DNA of 31,740 nucleotides from an uncultured Mollicutes bacterium (GTDB taxonomy: Bacteria; Bacillota_I; Bacilli_A; ML615J-28; CAG-313): positions 1-31,740 of the forward strand of contig URLJ01000013.1 in assembly GCA_900548675.1 (NCBI GenBank). Direction: 5' to 3'. This document shows positions 7,684 through 15,053 of the stretch, one piece after another (within the stretch, counting starts at the first letter, position 1; each line of letters opens with the position of its first letter). The position numbers and the translations under genes were made by a program. The notes under the pieces were generated by a model. The model made no database searches, was not told the DNA's origin, and worked only from the letters and a program-made list of their open reading frames with translations.

Positions 7684-7714
7684 AGAGACAGTTAGTATAA
7701 ATGCCTCTTTTTTT
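7684..7714 (+). terminator. Possible weak terminator after the cupin gene
   Basis: AGAG (7684-7687) with nearby CA can pair with TG and CTCT (7705-7708), followed by a T run. The stem is short and has one mismatch, so the call is tentative. Confidence 0.4.
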
Positions 7715-7799
7715 ATTGAATTAATAGGAAAAATTTATTTAGCAATTATTTAAAAAAGTATATTCAATTTGTGTAAATAATGTAAAAAAAACTATTTTA

Positions 7800-7808
7800 T
7801 GATATAAT
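7800..7808 (+). promoter_or_regulatory. Extended -10 promoter of the rluA-like/metK operon
   Basis: TGATATAAT (7800-7808) is an extended -10 with a perfect TATAAT. The -35 region is poor. GAGG (7817-7820) and ATG 7826 follow, so the leader is very short, about 12 bases. Confidence 0.6.
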
Positions 7809-7825
7809 TAATCATCGAGGTAATT

Positions 7826-8575
7826 ATGGAAATTATTAACGTAAAAATAAAAGATAAGAATTATAAAATTGAAATACTATACGAAGATAATCATCTTTTG
7901 GTAGTGTATAAACCACAGGGTGTATTATCACAAAAAGATATTAGTAATGATGACAGTATGGTTGATATCCTTAAAAGGTATTTGAAAGAAAAATACAATA
8001 AACCAGGAAATGTTTATCTTGGCCTAGTTCATAGGTTAGATAGAATGACTGAAGGAGTTATGGTGTTTACTAAAACCTCAAAAGCAGCTACGCGCTTATC
8101 TAAGGATATTAGTCTTCATAATGAAAACTTTACGAAAAAATATTTAGCAGTTGTTAATGGTAAATTTTTAGATAATAACAAACATATTTTAAAAAATTAT
8201 ATGATGATAGATGAGAAAAATGGTATATCTTGCATTATTAATGATGCAAATAACGAAAAAGGTAAAGAAGCGGTGTTGTATTACCAAAAAATAGGTGAAT
8301 ATAATAATACCTCTTTAGTAGTTATTGAATTAGTAACCGGCAGACATCATCAAATAAGATTACAACTAGCGAATATTAATCATCCAATATTGGGAGATGT
8401 ATTATATGGTGATAATACGCGCAAACTTCCTCTCGCGTTAGCTTGCTTTGTGCTGACTTTTTTTCACCCTATAACAAAAGAAAAATTGCAATTCACGCAT
8501 GAACCTTATAATGCATTATTTACAACATTTTTATTGCAAAAAAATATAAAAGAAAGTATAATATGTAAGAAGTAA
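7826..8575 (+). CDS. RluA-family pseudouridine synthase (no S4 domain)
   Basis: 249-aa RNA-modifying enzyme that isomerises specific uridines in rRNA or tRNA. The catalytic motif is VHRLDRMTEGV with the catalytic Asp in HRLD. GRHHQIRLQLA and HPILGDVLYG are further RluA-family motifs. Unlike the other family member in this window (23631-24545) there is no N-terminal S4 RNA-binding domain: the catalytic fold begins at about residue 20 (YEDNHLLVVYKP). It resembles short RluA/RluC-type proteins, and the target nucleotide cannot be read from sequence. It is the first gene of an apparent operon, with metK 21 bases downstream. Confidence 0.88.
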   Translation: MEIINVKIKDKNYKIEILYEDNHLLVVYKPQGVLSQKDISNDDSMVDILKRYLKEKYNKPGNVYLGLVHRLDRMTEGVMVFTKTSKAATRLSKDISLHNENFTKKYLAVVNGKFLDNNKHILKNYMMIDEKNGISCIINDANNEKGKEAVLYYQKIGEYNNTSLVVIELVTGRHHQIRLQLANINHPILGDVLYGDNTRKLPLALACFVLTFFHPITKEKLQFTHEPYNALFTTFLLQKNIKESIICKK

Positions 8576-8596
8576 ACAAATATTAAGAGGTATTGT

Positions 8597-9742
8597 ATGT
8601 ACAAAGATAATAAAAAAATATTTACTTCTGAATCTGTAACTGAAGGCCATCCTGATAAAATTTGCGATCAAATATCTGATGCTATCCTTGATGATTTATT
8701 ATCTCAAGATCCTATGGCTCGTGTAGCTTGTGAAACAGCTGTTACAACAGGCCTTGTGCTTGTAATGGGTGAAATAACTACTACAGGATATTGCGATGTT
8801 CAAAAAATTGTCCGCAATACAATAAATGAAATAGGATACAACCGTGGAAAATTTGGTTTTGATGCAGAAAATGTAGGTGTAATTGTTTCAATTAATGAAC
8901 AATCGCCTGATATTGCCCTTGGTGTTGATACTGATGGTGCAGGAGATCAAGGCATGATGTTTGGTTATGCTTGCGATGAAACTGATGAATATATGCCTAT
9001 GCCGATAGTTTTATCGCATAAATTAGCTTTACAACTTTCAAAAGTTCGAAAAAATGGTATTGTTACATGTTTAAGACCTGATGGCAAAACACAAGTTGGC
9101 GTTGAGTATGACAATGGTGCTGTTAAACGAATCGATTCCATCATTGTATCATCTCAGCATGATGAACACGTATCTCAAGCAGAATTACGAAACTTGATTA
9201 TTGAAAATGTGATAAAACCAGTTGTTCCTAGTGAATTAATGGATGAGAATACTAAAATATATGTTAATCCTACAGGAAGATTTGTTATAGGTGGACCTAA
9301 AGGTGATAGCGGTCTTACTGGTAGAAAAATAATAGTTGACACATATGGTGGTTATGCAAGACATGGAGGTGGCGCTTTTAGTGGTAAAGATCCTACAAAA
9401 GTTGATCGTAGTGCCTCATATATGGCAAGATATATCGCTAAGAATATGGTTGCGGCGGGTTTTGCTGAAAAGATGGAAATACAATTATCTTATGCAATCG
9501 GTGTTGCTGATCCTACATCAATAGCAGTTGATACATTCGGAACTTCACCATATGACGAAGCGACTTTAGTAAAAATTATTAGAGATAATTTTTCATTAAC
9601 ACCAAAGGGTATAATTGAAACATTAAATTTACGTCGCCCAATATACAAGCAAACTGCTAGTTATGGACATTTTGGTAGAAATGATTTAAACCTTCCGTGG
9701 GAAGCATTAGATCGTGTAAATGATTTAAAAAAATTTAAATAA
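8597..9742 (+). CDS. metK: S-adenosylmethionine synthetase
   Basis: 381-aa cytosolic enzyme making SAM from methionine and ATP. Family motifs are all present: GHPDKICDQISDAILD near the N-terminus (methionine and ATP binding), GAGDQGMMFGYA in the middle, and GGGAFSGKDPTKVDRSASYM (phosphate-binding P-loop-like motif). The length is close to the usual 380-400 aa. AGAGGT lies just upstream of ATG 8597. The gene sits inside an operon, and the 21-base gap before it leaves no room for a SAM or T-box riboswitch. The two sugar-catabolic genes that follow are spaced tightly enough to be co-transcribed with it. Confidence 0.97.
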   Translation: MYKDNKKIFTSESVTEGHPDKICDQISDAILDDLLSQDPMARVACETAVTTGLVLVMGEITTTGYCDVQKIVRNTINEIGYNRGKFGFDAENVGVIVSINEQSPDIALGVDTDGAGDQGMMFGYACDETDEYMPMPIVLSHKLALQLSKVRKNGIVTCLRPDGKTQVGVEYDNGAVKRIDSIIVSSQHDEHVSQAELRNLIIENVIKPVVPSELMDENTKIYVNPTGRFVIGGPKGDSGLTGRKIIVDTYGGYARHGGGAFSGKDPTKVDRSASYMARYIAKNMVAAGFAEKMEIQLSYAIGVADPTSIAVDTFGTSPYDEATLVKIIRDNFSLTPKGIIETLNLRRPIYKQTASYGHFGRNDLNLPWEALDRVNDLKKFK

Positions 9743-9756
9743 GGAGAATAAGAAAT

Positions 9757-11031
9757 ATGAAAATTTGTATTATTGGTTCTGGAAGTACTTATACACCTGA
9801 ATTAATTGAAGGTTTAATAAATAAGAGAGAAACTTTACCTGTAAAAGAATTATATTTAATGGATATCGATGAAAGAAAATTAAATATAGTTGGTGGTTTA
9901 TGTCAAAGAATGATTAAAGCAGCAGGTTTGGATTGCAAAGTTGTTTTAACAATGGATTATGAAGAAGCACTTATGAATGCCGATTTCGTTTTAGGCCAAA
10001 TTAGAGTTGGAAAATTGCCTGCTCGTGCATTAGATGAAAAAATACCACTAAAATATGGTATGATTGGTCAAGAAACTTGTGGTATGGGTGGAATGTTTAA
10101 AGCTTTTAGAACAATTCCTGCTATGCTTAAAATTGTTGAACTAATGAAAAAATGTTGTCCAAATGCATGGCTTATCAATTTCTCTAATCCTTCTGGTTTG
10201 ATTGCGCAAGCTTTGCTTAATTACACAGATGTTAAAATGATGGGATTATGCAATGTTCCAATTAACATGATAGATGGTATTAAAAAACGTATGAATCTTC
10301 CTAATGCTCATATTGAATATTACGGCCTAAATCATTTTACATACGTTACGGCGATAGAAGATAATGGAAAAGACTATCTTCAAGAAGCCTTACAACAGGG
10401 TGTAAATAGTGAAGCTATGAAAAATATTCCCGTGGCTGGTTTTACTAAAGAACAAATTCAAGCAATTGGTGCTATACCATCTAGTTATTTAGAATATTAT
10501 TATTTAAGAGATGGCAAATTAGATAAACTTCTTCACGCTGAGCACACACGTGCAGAAGTTTGTATGGAAATAGAAGAACAATTATTACATCTATATGAAA
10601 ATAGCGAATTACATGTAAAACCTGAATTGCTATCTAAACGTGGTGGTGCTCGCTATTCAGAAGTTGCAATTTCGTTAGTGAATGCTATTTACAATGATTT
10701 ACAAGAAGTTCATGTTGTTAATGTATTAAATAATGGTGCTTTACCATTCTTAAGAGATGATGATGCTGTTGAAATTCAAGCAGTTATTGGCAAAGATGGC
10801 GCTAAACCTATCAAGGCTAAACATGTTGATAATGAACATATTATTGAATACATCCAAATGATTAAAGCATATGAAAGACATGCCGTAAAAGCTGCAATGA
10901 CAGGCGATCGTGAGGAAGTTATTAAAGCAATGACAACTAATCCGTTAATGCGTGACATGAATACGTCTATGCAATGCTTCGAAGAAATGCTTGAAGCTCA
11001 TAAAGAATATTTACCTCAATTTAACAAATAG
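9757..11031 (+). CDS. GH4-family 6-phospho-glycosidase (NAD- and metal-dependent)
   Basis: 424-aa cytosolic enzyme of glycoside hydrolase family 4, which cleaves phosphorylated disaccharides by an NAD+/Mn2+ redox mechanism. The Rossmann NAD site is KICIIGSGSTYTPELIEGL at the N-terminus. Metal and active-site motifs are QETCGMGGMFKAFRTIP (105-121), NPSG (144-147), CNVP (C165) and GLNHF (His193). The Cys/His spacing matches 6-phospho-beta-glucosidases such as LicH/CelF. AAGGAG overlaps the metK stop, and the downstream kinase starts nine bases after this gene. Substrate: a PTS-imported beta-disaccharide phosphate such as cellobiose-6P or chitobiose-6P. The neighbouring BadF-type kinase, a family that includes GlcNAc kinases, makes an aminosugar substrate attractive, but no transporter is in the window. 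Confidence 0.9.
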   Translation: MKICIIGSGSTYTPELIEGLINKRETLPVKELYLMDIDERKLNIVGGLCQRMIKAAGLDCKVVLTMDYEEALMNADFVLGQIRVGKLPARALDEKIPLKYGMIGQETCGMGGMFKAFRTIPAMLKIVELMKKCCPNAWLINFSNPSGLIAQALLNYTDVKMMGLCNVPINMIDGIKKRMNLPNAHIEYYGLNHFTYVTAIEDNGKDYLQEALQQGVNSEAMKNIPVAGFTKEQIQAIGAIPSSYLEYYYLRDGKLDKLLHAEHTRAEVCMEIEEQLLHLYENSELHVKPELLSKRGGARYSEVAISLVNAIYNDLQEVHVVNVLNNGALPFLRDDDAVEIQAVIGKDGAKPIKAKHVDNEHIIEYIQMIKAYERHAVKAAMTGDREEVIKAMTTNPLMRDMNTSMQCFEEMLEAHKEYLPQFNK

Positions 11032-11039
11032 GAATAGTT

Positions 11040-12053
11040 ATGAAGTATATTCTTGGCGTAGATGGTGGAAATACCAAAACAGATTATTTGTTGTTTGATG
11101 AAAATGGTGAATTTATTGATGGACATAGATCAGGAACATGCAGCCATGAAGCACTAAAAGATAGTTTTGAAGGAACATATCGTGTTATGGGACAAGAAAT
11201 TGAAACATTGTTGTCACGTAATAACATAAAAGTTACCGATATTATAGGTGCTGCTTTTGGGTTAGCAGGAGCTGATGTAAAAGATCAAAAAGATAAATTA
11301 AACGAAGTTATAAAAAAAATAGGTTTCAAGAACTTTGAAATGGATAATGATGGATTTTTAGGCTTGAAAGCTGCTGCACCATCAGGCTATGGCGTTTGTT
11401 CGATTAATGGTACCGGTACAGTAAGTGTAGGAATTGGTGAGGATGGTAAGCATGTCCAAGTTGGCGGTGTAGGCTATATTTCTGGTGACGAAGCAGGTGG
11501 AGCTTATCTTACAAGAAGAACTTTTCAAGCTGTATATGATGAGCTATATCGAATGGGACCTCATACTATTTTAACTGATGAAGTTTTAAAAATTCTAGAA
11601 ATATCTAACAAAGAAGAATATTTGTCTAAAATTATTTGGTTAACAGATAAAAGAATGATCGACCGCACAAAAATTATTAAATTGCTTTTTGCTTGTGCTA
11701 ATAAAAAGGACCAAGTTGCAAGTAATATCTTAAGAGTAGCAGGAGCATGTATGGGCCAAAGCATCGCAGGATGCATAAATGAATTAAATTTTACCAATGA
11801 AATACCAGTTATTTTAGCTGGCTCTGTATGGGCTAATGCTACGGCACCTGATATGTTTGAAGGTTTTAAAAACGAGGTTGAAAAATATACTAAAATACCT
11901 TGCAAATATATTGTTTTAAATACAGCCCCCGCATGTGGAGCAGTTATTTGGGCTGCAGAAGTAGCTATGGGGTCAGTTCCAACTTTCGATGTTAAGAAAA
12001 AAATAATTGATCACGTTAACAAATATCAAGAATCGCAGTTTCAAACAAAATAA
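11040..12053 (+). CDS. BadF/BadG-family (N-acetylglucosamine kinase-type) sugar kinase
   Basis: 337-aa ASKHA-fold ATPase of the BadF/BadG/BcrA/BcrD family, whose members include N-acetylglucosamine, glucosamine and MurNAc kinases. The phosphate-1 motif is GVDGGNTKTD near the N-terminus, and GLAGAD follows about 60 residues later. The phosphate-2 motif is INGTGTVSVGI, then GGVGYISGDEAGGAYL. VILAGSVW marks the adenosine region. The single-subunit length and the absence of iron-sulfur cysteines argue for a sugar kinase and against a benzoyl-CoA reductase activase. The start is nine bases after the GH4 stop, within TAGGAATAG. The likely role is to phosphorylate the free sugar released by the upstream GH4 enzyme so that both halves enter glycolysis (inference). 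Confidence 0.82.
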   Translation: MKYILGVDGGNTKTDYLLFDENGEFIDGHRSGTCSHEALKDSFEGTYRVMGQEIETLLSRNNIKVTDIIGAAFGLAGADVKDQKDKLNEVIKKIGFKNFEMDNDGFLGLKAAAPSGYGVCSINGTGTVSVGIGEDGKHVQVGGVGYISGDEAGGAYLTRRTFQAVYDELYRMGPHTILTDEVLKILEISNKEEYLSKIIWLTDKRMIDRTKIIKLLFACANKKDQVASNILRVAGACMGQSIAGCINELNFTNEIPVILAGSVWANATAPDMFEGFKNEVEKYTKIPCKYIVLNTAPACGAVIWAAEVAMGSVPTFDVKKKIIDHVNKYQESQFQTK

Positions 12054-12059
12054 ATAAAA

Positions 12060-12113
12060 AGCACATTGGATAGGTAATCGTTTAACTGATTACAAATCTA
12101 ATGTGCTAATTTT
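12060..12113. terminator. Bidirectional terminator between the sugar kinase gene and pepT
   Basis: Outer arms AGCACATT and AATGTGCT (12060-12067 and 12100-12107), extended by GAT/ATC. An inner perfect stem GTAATC/GATTAC (12074-12079 and 12088-12093) sits inside. An A tract lies on the left and a T tract on the right, so it can serve both convergent genes. Confidence 0.88.
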
Positions 12114-13315
12114 TATTTTAATTGTTCAAGAATATTTAAAACAACCCTAACCATTAGTTCCATTTCATACACGTCAGCGTATTCTCTCGCTCCATGGTGA
12201 TTATAACTTCCTGTTCCAAGATTAGGGGTAATGACGCCATTGTATGATAGTCTAGCACCATCTGTGCCTCCTCTAATAGGTTCAAATTCTGGATTGCAGT
12301 TTTCTTTTATTAAAGCTTTAGCAGGATAATCAAGAACATATGCTTTCTTAAGGACTAATTCCTTCATATTAAGATAACTTTCTTTAATTGTAACACTTAC
12401 TAATTCATCATGATATTTTTTATTTAAGTAATCTTTTACATTTAAAAAGGCGTTTTCCTCTTCATGAAGTAGGTCAATGTCGTGGTCTCTTATTATATAA
12501 TGAAGGGTTGATTCTTCAACGGTACCTATCATATTAGTCAAATGATGAAATCCTTCGTAGTTTTCTGTATGCTCGGGTGTTTTACAAGGGTTTAACATGC
12601 TGTTGAATTCCATAGCTACTAATTGACTATTAACCATTTTGTTTTTAGCTGAACCTGGATGAATTGCTTTTCCTTTTATTGTTACCTTCGCACTAGAAGC
12701 GTTAAAGTTTTCATAGTTAATAATATTTGGACCACCACCATCAAGGGTATATGCAAAATCAACTTTAAAAAAGTCGTAATTAAAGTGACTAGTTCCCTCA
12801 CCTATTTCCTCATCAGGTGTAAATGCTACATAGATAGTTGGATGTGCTAAGTTTTCTTTTATAATTCTATCTAAAGTTTCCATTATTATGGCGATCCCAG
12901 CTTTGTCATCAGCCCCTAGTAATGTATTGCCACTAGCAGTGATAATTTCATGACCTTTAGCCCTAGCAAGTTTAGGAAACTCGATGGGTGAAAGAAAAAC
13001 GTCATCACTAATTTTAATAGTTTTTCCTTCAAATAGATGAATTTGTGGTAAAACATTTTTACCACTAAGTTCTGTTGCTGTATCGAGATGAGCAATCAAT
13101 CCAATAGAAGTAGTACTTTCAGTATTTTTCTCTACTACGGCATAAACATAACCAAATTCATCAAGGTAAGCATTTGACACTCCCATTTCATGTAATTCTG
13201 ACACTAATGCTCGGCCAAGATCTAATTGTTTCAATGTGCTAGGAGTTGTGGTACCATTTTCATCAGATTGTGTGTCATATGTAACATATTTTAAAAATCG
13301 CGATTTAACACTCAT
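12113..13315 (-). CDS. pepT: Peptidase T (tripeptide aminopeptidase, M20 family)
   Basis: 400-aa cytosolic dizinc exopeptidase that removes the N-terminal residue of tripeptides. The ligand motifs appear in order: LIAHLDTA (first His and catalytic Asp), LLGADDKAGIA (bridging Asp), FTPDEEIGEG (catalytic Glu and ligand Glu), YTLDGGGP (Asp) and the C-terminal YNHHGAREYADV (His). KAIHPGSAKN belongs to the dimerisation domain. The length matches PepT (about 410 aa). AAGGAGG lies nine bases before the ATG and an extended -10 (TGCTATAAT) is further upstream, so the gene is monocistronic. It likely recycles peptides together with the M42 peptidase at 16721. Confidence 0.95.
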   Translation of the reverse strand: MSVKSRFLKYVTYDTQSDENGTTTPSTLKQLDLGRALVSELHEMGVSNAYLDEFGYVYAVVEKNTESTTSIGLIAHLDTATELSGKNVLPQIHLFEGKTIKISDDVFLSPIEFPKLARAKGHEIITASGNTLLGADDKAGIAIIMETLDRIIKENLAHPTIYVAFTPDEEIGEGTSHFNYDFFKVDFAYTLDGGGPNIINYENFNASSAKVTIKGKAIHPGSAKNKMVNSQLVAMEFNSMLNPCKTPEHTENYEGFHHLTNMIGTVEESTLHYIIRDHDIDLLHEEENAFLNVKDYLNKKYHDELVSVTIKESYLNMKELVLKKAYVLDYPAKALIKENCNPEFEPIRGGTDGARLSYNGVITPNLGTGSYNHHGAREYADVYEMELMVRVVLNILEQLK

Positions 13316-13345
13316 ATAAGCCTCCTTTTTGTTTTTTCATCATTT

Positions 13346-13354
13346 ATTATAGCA
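13346..13354 (-). promoter_or_regulatory. pepT promoter (extended -10)
   Basis: On the minus strand TGCTATAAT (TATAAT at 13346-13351) is an extended -10. No strong -35 is visible. It is followed by the AAGGAGG site and the pepT start. Confidence 0.6.
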
Positions 13355-13369
13355 TAAAACAAAATTCAT

Positions 13370-13398
13370 TTGTTATGATTTAACACCTTTGTTATAAA
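13370..13398 (+). promoter_or_regulatory. Promoter of the AGCS symporter gene
   Basis: -35 TTGTTA (13370-13375), 17-bp spacer, -10 TATAAA (13393-13398). The expected start is near 13405, only about 20 bases before the symporter ATG. No ribosome binding site is visible in that leader. Confidence 0.6.
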
Positions 13399-13424
13399 AA
13401 TAAAAGTTATGCGTAAAATGTAGT

Positions 13425-14681
13425 ATGAATACTGCAATTACAATTTTAATATTTTTAATTTTTTTAGGTGGAATCTTTTTTAGTATATATTTAAAAATGC
13501 CACAGTTCAAAGCTTTCAAAGCTCTTAAAAGCATTAAGGGAACACCTAGTTATCATGCTTTTTTGGTCACTCTTGCAACAAATATAGGTACTGGTAATTT
13601 AGTTGGAGTTAGTTCAGGGATCGTTGTCGGAGGGCCAGGTGTAATTATTTGGATGTGGATATTTGGCTTTTTTAGCTGTAGTCTTAGTTATTTGGAAAAT
13701 TACTACGCTGTCAAATACCAAACGACCATTGAAAATGAAAAAAGGGGAGGAGCATGTTATTATATTTTAAAGGGGCTTAATTGTAAAACTCTCAGTATCA
13801 TTTTTGCGGTGTTTTTACTTTTAACTAATACCCTATTTTTTCCGCCCCTTCAAGTCAATACAGTAGTAACGGCTATATCGAGTTATTTTGAAATTTCCAA
13901 AATATTAGTTGGTATAGTTTTATTTCTATTAATAGTAATTGTAGCTTTTAGAGGGACAAAAACAATTGTAAAGGTTACGGAGTTATTTGTACCTTATATG
14001 ACAATTGGTTTTGTTTTGCTAACGATTATTTTAATGTGTGTAAATATAAAGGCTTTGCCTATTGCAGTGACAAAAATTTTCAATAGTGCTTTTAACATCA
14101 AGTCATTTGGTGTAGGTTATATCATAAATAGTATCTCAACAGGTTTCAGAAGAAGCTTGTTTTCTAACGAAGCAGGTCTTGGTACAACTCCTTCAATTAC
14201 GGGAATGAGCGATGGATGTCCCGAAACGCAAGGATATTTACAAATAATCGGTGTTTACGTTGACACGCTTTTAATGTGTACATTAACGGGAATTTTTATT
14301 GTGCAGATGAATATAAATACAGGTGGAGTTATTAGTAGTGATATGATTATTAAAGTTTTTGATGCGGGTATGGGAAAAATAGGGGCATTTTTTGGTTTTT
14401 TATTTTTAAGTGTATTTGCTTTTGCGAGTGTTGTTGGACAGTTTTATCTTGGTGAAAGTAATGCGTTGTTTTTTAGTGAAGTTACTAATATAAAGCCCAG
14501 AACAATTGTTTTTCTTTATAAAATAATTTATGCAGTAGGAATAATTGTAGGTATTATAACTTCAACTGAAGCGGCGATTAGTCTTTTAGATATTGGGATG
14601 ATTTTACTTGGAACCATTAATTTGATTGCCATTATTATCTTAGAAAAAAAGCGAAAACATCTTGCAAAAATAATCGATTAA
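13425..14681 (+). CDS. Sodium:alanine/glycine symporter (AGCS family)
   Basis: 418-aa polytopic membrane transporter that imports alanine or glycine with Na+ or H+. The family signature in the first third is ATNIGTGNLVGVSSGIVVGG, followed by GPGVIIWMW; FSNEAGLGTTPSITGMS lies in the middle. About ten hydrophobic segments can be counted, starting with residues 4-22. The protein is slightly shorter than AlsT-type members (about 450-470 aa), with a brief N-terminus and C-terminus. ATG 13425 has no Shine-Dalgarno sequence. A four-codon reading frame, ATG CGT AAA ATG TAG (13409-13423), ends one base before it. The transporter could supply alanine for cell wall or spore germination needs, but this is not shown by the sequence. 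Confidence 0.92.
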   Translation: MNTAITILIFLIFLGGIFFSIYLKMPQFKAFKALKSIKGTPSYHAFLVTLATNIGTGNLVGVSSGIVVGGPGVIIWMWIFGFFSCSLSYLENYYAVKYQTTIENEKRGGACYYILKGLNCKTLSIIFAVFLLLTNTLFFPPLQVNTVVTAISSYFEISKILVGIVLFLLIVIVAFRGTKTIVKVTELFVPYMTIGFVLLTIILMCVNIKALPIAVTKIFNSAFNIKSFGVGYIINSISTGFRRSLFSNEAGLGTTPSITGMSDGCPETQGYLQIIGVYVDTLLMCTLTGIFIVQMNINTGGVISSDMIIKVFDAGMGKIGAFFGFLFLSVFAFASVVGQFYLGESNALFFSEVTNIKPRTIVFLYKIIYAVGIIVGIITSTEAAISLLDIGMILLGTINLIAIIILEKKRKHLAKIID

Positions 14682-14690
14682 TGGTATAAT
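14662..14690 (+). promoter_or_regulatory. Strong SigA promoter of the structured ncRNA
   Basis: -35 TTGCAA (14662-14667), 17-bp spacer, extended -10 TGGTATAAT (14682-14690). The -35 lies inside the end of the symporter gene. Transcription should start near 14696. Confidence 0.85.
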
Positions 14691-14694
14691 TAAT

Positions 14695-14875
14695 ATGCCT
14701 GGTGGGTTCGTGTTTCACCATTTTATGCGACCCGAACATTACGACATAGGGAGTCTAAAGTACTTGTTGTTGAAAACCTGCCATTGAGTAGGGATCCTGA
14801 AGAGTATTATTTTTGACTTGCCACCATATTTAACTTGCGGTTGACGCAACTGTGATAACGGCTCTCTGGGTATAT
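14695..14875 (+). ncRNA. ssrS: Structured small RNA, probable 6S RNA
   Basis: The 372-base gap between the symporter gene and argS holds a non-coding RNA of about 180 bases. Its promoter sits just upstream and a terminator lies downstream. The ends pair: ATGCCTGG (14695-14702) with CTGGGTAT (14866-14873). Next inside, GGAGTC (14750-14755) pairs with GGCTCT (14860-14865). A small hairpin TTGCG/CGCAA (14835-14849) lies on the 3' strand, and GTTCG/CGAAC (14706-14737) forms a 5' hairpin. Length, closed terminal stem, GTTCG-type 5' text and a small 3'-strand hairpin fit Firmicutes 6S RNA, which binds SigA-RNA polymerase. No T-box, tmRNA, SRP or RNase P signature is present. The 6S assignment rests on resemblance; a covariance-model search was not possible. 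Bases 14876-14930 are A-rich, with no further structure seen. Confidence 0.65.
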
Positions 14876-14930
14876 AAATTAAAAAAATAATTAAAAAATT
14901 AAAAATAAAGTTGAAAAAAATTTTAAACTT

Positions 14931-14967
14931 CCAAAAGAGGTGTATCATCGTCTCTTTTGGCTTTTTT
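14931..14967 (+). terminator. Terminator downstream of the ncRNA
   Basis: CCAAAAGAG (14931-14939) pairs with CTCTTTTGG (14952-14960), followed by CTTTTTT. It separates the ncRNA from argS, which has its own promoter. Confidence 0.9.
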
Positions 14968-14981
14968 ATTAAAAATTATTT

Positions 14982-15010
14982 TAATTGAAATATATAGAAA
15001 AAAATGGTAT
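14982..15010 (+). promoter_or_regulatory. argS promoter
   Basis: -35 TTGAAA, 17-bp spacer, extended -10 TGGTATAAT. It lies after the ncRNA terminator, and AAGGAG precedes ATG 15054. No T-box or other leader structure separates it from argS. Confidence 0.8.
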
Positions 15011-15053
15011 AATAGAAAAAAAGTGATATTGGAAAAATAATAAGGAGCTAACT

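Noticed and set aside
8576..8596. SAM riboswitch or T-box before metK
   Set aside because: Only 21 bases separate metK from the preceding gene, and no leader structure is possible there.
14695..14875. T-box or other leader controlling argS
   Set aside because: The region has no GGTGGNACCGCG core, ends in its own terminator, and argS has a separate promoter after it.
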